DNA of 64,000 nt from contig NC_133938.1 in the NCBI RefSeq assembly GCF_031877795.1, forward strand, positions 13,920,920 to 13,984,919, in the 5' to 3' direction. The translations under genes were made by a program, and so were the position numbers. The stretch comes from Strix aluco. Taxonomy: Eukaryota; Chordata; Aves; Strigiformes; Strigidae. This document shows positions 58,888 through 64,000 of this stretch, piece by piece. The notes below the pieces were generated by a model. The model was not told the DNA's origin. It made no database searches and saw only the letters and a list, made by a program, of their open reading frames with translations. Numbering within the stretch: the stretch's first letter is position 1; every line of letters begins with the position of its first letter.

Positions 58888-61800
58888 GTAAGGAGACCTC
58901 TTCCAGGGCCGTAAATCAGAGGATTACATTTCTTATGAAGTTGTCTCTGCAACTCTCTGCATAGTGCGTTTTATTTAGTTTTGCCTCAGTACATTAAACA
59001 CCTATATAGGAAAAGTGATTATGGTTTCTAACTATCAGAGGAGGATAACCATTGTGATGGCTTTACATCTGCCTGCTGTGCTTTCTGCAAGTCATTGCTG
59101 GTGTGGGGAAATTTGCAATTGGTTTCTGATGATTTCATCACTTTGGGAGATTTAGATCAACTGATTCAGATCCTAACTGTCAGCTGGTGCTCCTGCACTG
59201 GCAAAGGGTGTCCAGGATCTGCCACGTTATCAGTAGAAAACTCCCTTAAGTAGCTAATGAGAGAAGATTCAGCATGTGCTCTATATCCAAACAACTGTTG
59301 GTCTGTCATGAGCTTTCATATTTACTCCCTGTGCACTGACGTATAATTACAAGCTTCAGATCCACAATTTGGATCTGAAAGAAAATGCATTGGTGGAAAA
59401 AATGTAATATTACTGTCTACATAAGTTCTTGTTTGAGAGAGATGAGGGTCAAGAGGAACGGTTTTTAGGACTGAAATAGTAAGATTACTGTGTAGAATTA
59501 ATCTACCCAGGATGATCCAAGTGATGGATGGCCAGCTGTGTCTTCCTGGTCAGCAAATATTCCTGTTATGCTTCATTCCAGACAAATGCAGACTCATGGG
59601 TTGGTACTGAGGAATTGGAGGGGGTAGGAAAAAGTGTTTGTGGGAGAGGATGGGAGTGTTGAAGAGGAAGGGCAGCCTGCTCTGCTGCTGCTGTCACATC
59701 TGCCTTCACTCAGTGATGATAACACAGCTTTCCTCTTGGCTTCTGGGGAAGGGCAAGAGTGAATTTGCTCCCTAAGCCCCTGTCTGGTCCCCTGTGTATC
59801 AACTTTTATACCCCCAAAACCCCAAACCTTTGGGGTTTTTGGCTTGCATTTAGCCACTGCTTTTCTTAGCAAAAAAAAAGTTTTACTATATTATTTGAAG
59901 AAAAGATCTGTAGATACTGTAGGTTCTTTAGACCACTTGTCTTGCATGTTTTACTCTTGTGAATCTTATTTTGTATGTATTTGATTCAAAGCTAGAAGTG
60001 GGTTGAAGCTGCTGAAAGGAAATTTAATAGTAAAACATAAAAAGGAAGAAAGGGTCTTTGCCCCAAGTTTTCTGTTGAGGTTTACCAGTAGATTTGATTC
60101 TGGTCTTCAGAACAGTTTAGGAAAATGTGACCTAACCTCTAAAATTTTGACTAGCGTACAGAAGGCTAGGAAATTGCATTAGGTCACTGATGTGTTAGGT
60201 GTGACAAATACTGAAGGATAAATCAGAGAACATGCACTTCTTCCTTAAATACATCAAGTATACATACAAGTATGCAGTGAGACAGTGCGGAGTACCATAT
60301 GGGAAGACTGTAGTGCAAAAAGGCAGCTGGATAATATTAGTCAGCGTGATAATGTGGTCATCAGTCTTCAGTGTGGGACTTTTCAAGGGGATTAGATGTT
60401 TTTGTGTGGATGTCATGGGAAGGAAAGCTTTGAGAGCCCAGAGAATTTGTTTGCTGTTAACATCTGCAAAACTCCCAGATGGGGGAGAAAAAGTGTGAAA
60501 GATCTTGCTTAAAGTAAATTGGTGGATGGAGCATGGAAGTTGCATATGAATGGGGATTAAGAAGAGCAGAGATGAGGACTGAGGGACTTTGAGAGGGAGA
60601 ACAAATAATGCAATAGTAGCTGTAGAGGATGGAAGTGTCTACTGTATCCCTCTATCAGCAGAGCACTGAAGAATGTGCATTTGAGTCCTGTTAATAAGTG
60701 TGTTAAATGCATATTTTGTTGAATTAAGACAGTAATGTTCAGAATTCTCATCTTGAAGTGGAAAAAGCTTGATTACTTTAAAGAGATTGGTGTACTTCTC
60801 TATTATATAGGCCTGATCCCTAGTAGTATTCTTTCTGATACTGTTTAATTAGTTAACAACCATATTTCTTAATTTGTGAGTCAGAGCACCTTATTTTTAA
60901 CCAAATTGTGCATATATCATAGTTTCAATTAAAAAACTAACATAGAAAGGTAAACCTCTTCTGAGGGTGAGGAAGAAAAAATTGAAGAGATGTTTTAGAA
61001 GCTCTAAATGACTAATCCCTTTAGTCAATAAAACCATGATTATGACAAGCTTATCTAAACTGAAAATCCTCTTAAAGTTTATTGTAAGGGTTACGTGCAT
61101 GCTTTGGCAAAAATGTTTGCAGTTTGTGTTTGTGAATGTGTAAGGGTATTTTTTCTTTGATAAACCAATATCGAAAGGCACCTTAGAGAAGGCTGTAGTT
61201 TAACTGCCCCTTTAGTATCAGTGGTTAAAAGTTTCTTGGTGTAATCATCAAAATCCCAATTGTATTTAAAATGAGCTGCATAGACTTGAAAAGGTATGAA
61301 TGTTGCTGGGTTAATCTCAGATATCACTCAAAAATCAGTGATGTGAGTGTCATGATATGACTTGATGTGAAGAGCGAGAAAATAGGAGGTTCCGTAAGTT
61401 TAGCTTAAACAAAAAAACATACAGCTGTCAACCTTTTGACTATGGATTGGTATCTTCTGCAGAGAATGTGAAGAGGAGAGCTTTTACTTCCTTTGTACAG
61501 GTTGTTGTCTGTTAGGATTATGTCCTGTGAGTGAACTGATTCTGTGTAATGTTTTCATTAAATATCATGTAAATGATAAATTTTATTTGCAGGTGTCCTC
61601 TAATTCATCACTGTTCTTTGTATTGCATTTTTTCAGAAGGGCCAGAGAAAAGGTTAAAAAGAAAATATGTCACCTTCTACAGTGAAGTGTCTTCCTAGGA
61701 CTTGCTACCATACGAAGTTTGAACTTCTGTGAAAATTTTTCCCCAAACTCATAATAGAACTATAGAATTTCTGTAGTCTGTTAGTAGAAGAGATGCCGAA

Positions 61801-62989
61801 ATTTGCTACTGCTCTAAAGCATTATCGCTTTAGAACACCTAGACATTTTTCTGCTTAATTGTTCATCTTTCCATGTTGTACATTCTTTACCTCTTAGCTA
61901 GGCATGGACCATTTACTCTAGAGGAATAAAGTCATTTAAGAGATTAACTTCAAAGTAGGTCTACTAAACTCCCCCCTTCCATCTTTTCCTAAAACTCTTC
62001 TAGGTTGACTAAGGGGGAAAAAACAACTAAGAAACCTGATTTGAGCTATGGGATGTGGTTGAAACATTTGAAAGACTGATGAGCAACTATTTTGTCTTCT
62101 GTTATAGCAGATTCTGATAAATACAGCTAGGGCTGCTTGTACTTCTGTCTTCTGTAGGTGAACAGAAGTACATTCTTATTGACCTATGCTCTCCTTTCAG
62201 GTTTAACAGTTGTTCTGACATCTCCTTTTCAAATTCCTGTCTTTATACAACAGTTCAGTGCGTGTGTTTTCAGCCTTACATGTAAAACTAGCTGTGTGAA
62301 TCAGAGCAGCTGGGTGGGATTTTGACGAGCACACTCTGGAAAAAACATCTAGTGTGACCATCTCCGTTTGCTTATGTAAGAACAGTGTGATCACATGTCC
62401 ACAGCAAAAATGTGTGCAGTTCCTTATTTGGAAATGCATTAATAACCTTCATCTTGTTTGAGCATAATGGCAGTTAAAAACAATACATGTAGCTGAGTTG
62501 CTCTTCCAAGTGGATTTCTTTGTTTTGCAGTTCCTCTCTTCATCAAGACCGAGAAAATAGTTTATTTTATATTGGAAACTATTAATTTTGGTCATTATTA
62601 CAGGTAAAAAAATAACCAGGTAGAGAATGGATAGGGATTGTGCAAGCATCTTCCGTCTACCTTTCACCCCCTTCTTAATGTGACCCATAACTATGATCAG
62701 TATCATGTTTATTAGGTTTTTTTCTCTCAGCTGTTCTGTTTATTGGTAGGTTTTTAATTATGTCAGAAAAAATCTAATACTTTTGCAAGAAGAAAAAAAT
62801 AACTTGCAGACATGACTTCTGTCTGTTCCTTAGTTATGGAACATGGCTGAAGTAGTGATAAAACTCTAGATGAGCCTAATCAGTCTTCAGTATAAACCTG
62901 TAGAGTATCTTCACCATTAGGAAAATAATTCTGTAATGTGTTATGTTCCACTAATTAATATTCCAAACTGGCAGTGTGTTGGGCTGTTG

Positions 62990-63007
62990 TTTTTTTTTTT
63001 TTTTTTT
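62990..63007. repeat. Poly-T run
   Basis: Eighteen T in a row in the presumed DNAJB4 intron. Confidence 0.85.
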
Positions 63008-64000
63008 AATAGAATGAATCCATAATACTTAGTGGTGGGGATGGGCTAAGAACCATTGAAAAGAAAGATTTCAGGTTCAGATTGGGTCACATCTGAGTCA
63101 TGCCAGTGCCAGCTTCCCAGAGATTTTTAGTAACAGCTAACTTCTAAGGACTATCTTTATTCCACAGGTGCCCTGAATTCTTTGCTGCTGCCTCTTTGCT
63201 GAGGCAACAGGTTAAGTATATTGTTTGGTGGAAGAAACCCCTTAGGATTCCTTTGCTGTGAATGAAGGAATTGCTACCATAGTTAAGGTAAACACCAATA
63301 AATTGTTATAGGTGGCAGATACCGTCACTTTTCTACAGGAGAAGGGCTAAAAGAGGAGCTGTTGTACACTGCTTCCACTGAAATAGGTATTAAATAAAAC
63401 AGTTTGACCATCCTAATGTTTCCTGGCTGATAAGGTACTTGTGATAACTATGTAGGGTATTGAAATAAATGCATTTAAAATGCTTTTAAAAAAATCTTTT
63501 TCCGTTTCAATTTCTTGAAAGTCAGCAAGGGTTATTGTGGAAACTAGCACTGTTTTTCCATTGTCCTTTTCCTGTTAATCAGTACATAGCACTACTATTA
63601 GGTCACAGAAGTTCTCCTACACCAGGATTCATTTGGTGGAAGAACTGGTAGGGAGCCAGTTACGGTTCCCAGGGTCTGAGCTGGCTGGCCTTGTGTCCAG
63701 TCTCAGCTAGCCCAGAGCAAATGTTACTTTGATTTGTGCCAGCTGGCCCTGCTCCGTGGGGTGGAGAATGCTGGACTGCAGGAGTAGCACATGAACTGAC
63801 TATTCTGTCTCTATACTTGTAGGGAGATCTCTGCCCCTTCTGTGCTGCAAGAGTGGGGCTGAATCCGTGGAATGTTGAGTTAAGCCTCACTCTTACTGAA
63901 AACAGGAATAATAGAAACATCTTTACAAGTGTTACTAAATACCTGTTTTTAAAAAAGTCTGTTTATTGTAAACAACACCCCTCTTCATTTCACTTAGCTG

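Larger units (their letters stand above)
55492..64000 (+). other. DNAJB4: DNAJB4 intron 1 (continues beyond window)
   Basis: After the CpG island this is AT-rich DNA with no J-domain, G/F-region or other recognisable coding exon in any frame. It holds a probable CR1 fragment, poly-T runs (around 58590 and 62990-63007), and one internal exon-like segment at 58810-58887. A GC-richer patch at 63640-63860 has no identified content. Confidence 0.6.

Noticed and set aside
63168-63210. Exon-like 43-nt segment after TTTATTCCACAG
   Set aside because: The donor CAG|GTTAAG is weak and there is no coding or synteny support.

Overview
The window is vertebrate nuclear DNA, most likely from a bird. Coding sequence is split into short exons with standard GT/GC...AG junctions, introns are compact, promoters lie in CpG islands, and a solo LTR of a type I recognise from bird genomes sits in one intron. 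The order NEXN(+) - FUBP1(-) - DNAJB4(+) matches the conserved block of human 1p31 and the chicken counterpart. The exact species cannot be read from the sequence. There are no bacterial-type operons, CRISPR arrays or phage.

Layout. 1-4150: intergenic DNA with no gene I can support. 4150-5650: CpG-island promoter of NEXN with a TATA box, a MEF2 consensus, CArG-like sites and a splice donor ending a non-coding first exon at 4938. 12181-27578: thirteen further NEXN exons whose joined reading frame is 2025 nt (674 aa plus stop) and needs no correction. 27579-28700: NEXN 3' UTR. 28890-33582: 3' UTR territory of FUBP1, which converges tail-to-tail on NEXN. 33583-54940 (minus strand): the complete FUBP1 coding region, 20 constitutive coding exons (642 aa) plus one 63-nt cassette exon (663 aa). 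54941-55491: CpG-island bidirectional promoter shared with DNAJB4. 55492-64000: apparently the first intron of DNAJB4; its coding exons lie beyond the window.

Function. NEXN encodes nexilin, an actin-binding sarcomeric (Z-disc and junctional membrane) protein made of charged coiled-coil modules and one C-terminal Ig domain. FUBP1 encodes the four-KH-domain single-stranded nucleic-acid-binding regulator of MYC and of splicing. DNAJB4 is a type-II HSP40 co-chaperone, of which only the promoter and non-coding first exon are present. The three genes are neighbours rather than a pathway; the only clear shared regulation is the FUBP1/DNAJB4 bidirectional promoter.

Most notable items: two FUBP1 introns with GC instead of GT donors (one follows the cassette exon), a possible 48-nt alternative C-terminal exon of FUBP1, a solo LTR, SRF/MEF2 sites around NEXN, tandem NF-kB consensus sites, and E-box and CTCGCGAGA elements in the bidirectional promoter. 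I see no wholly new biological system; this is an ordinary, well-conserved vertebrate locus.
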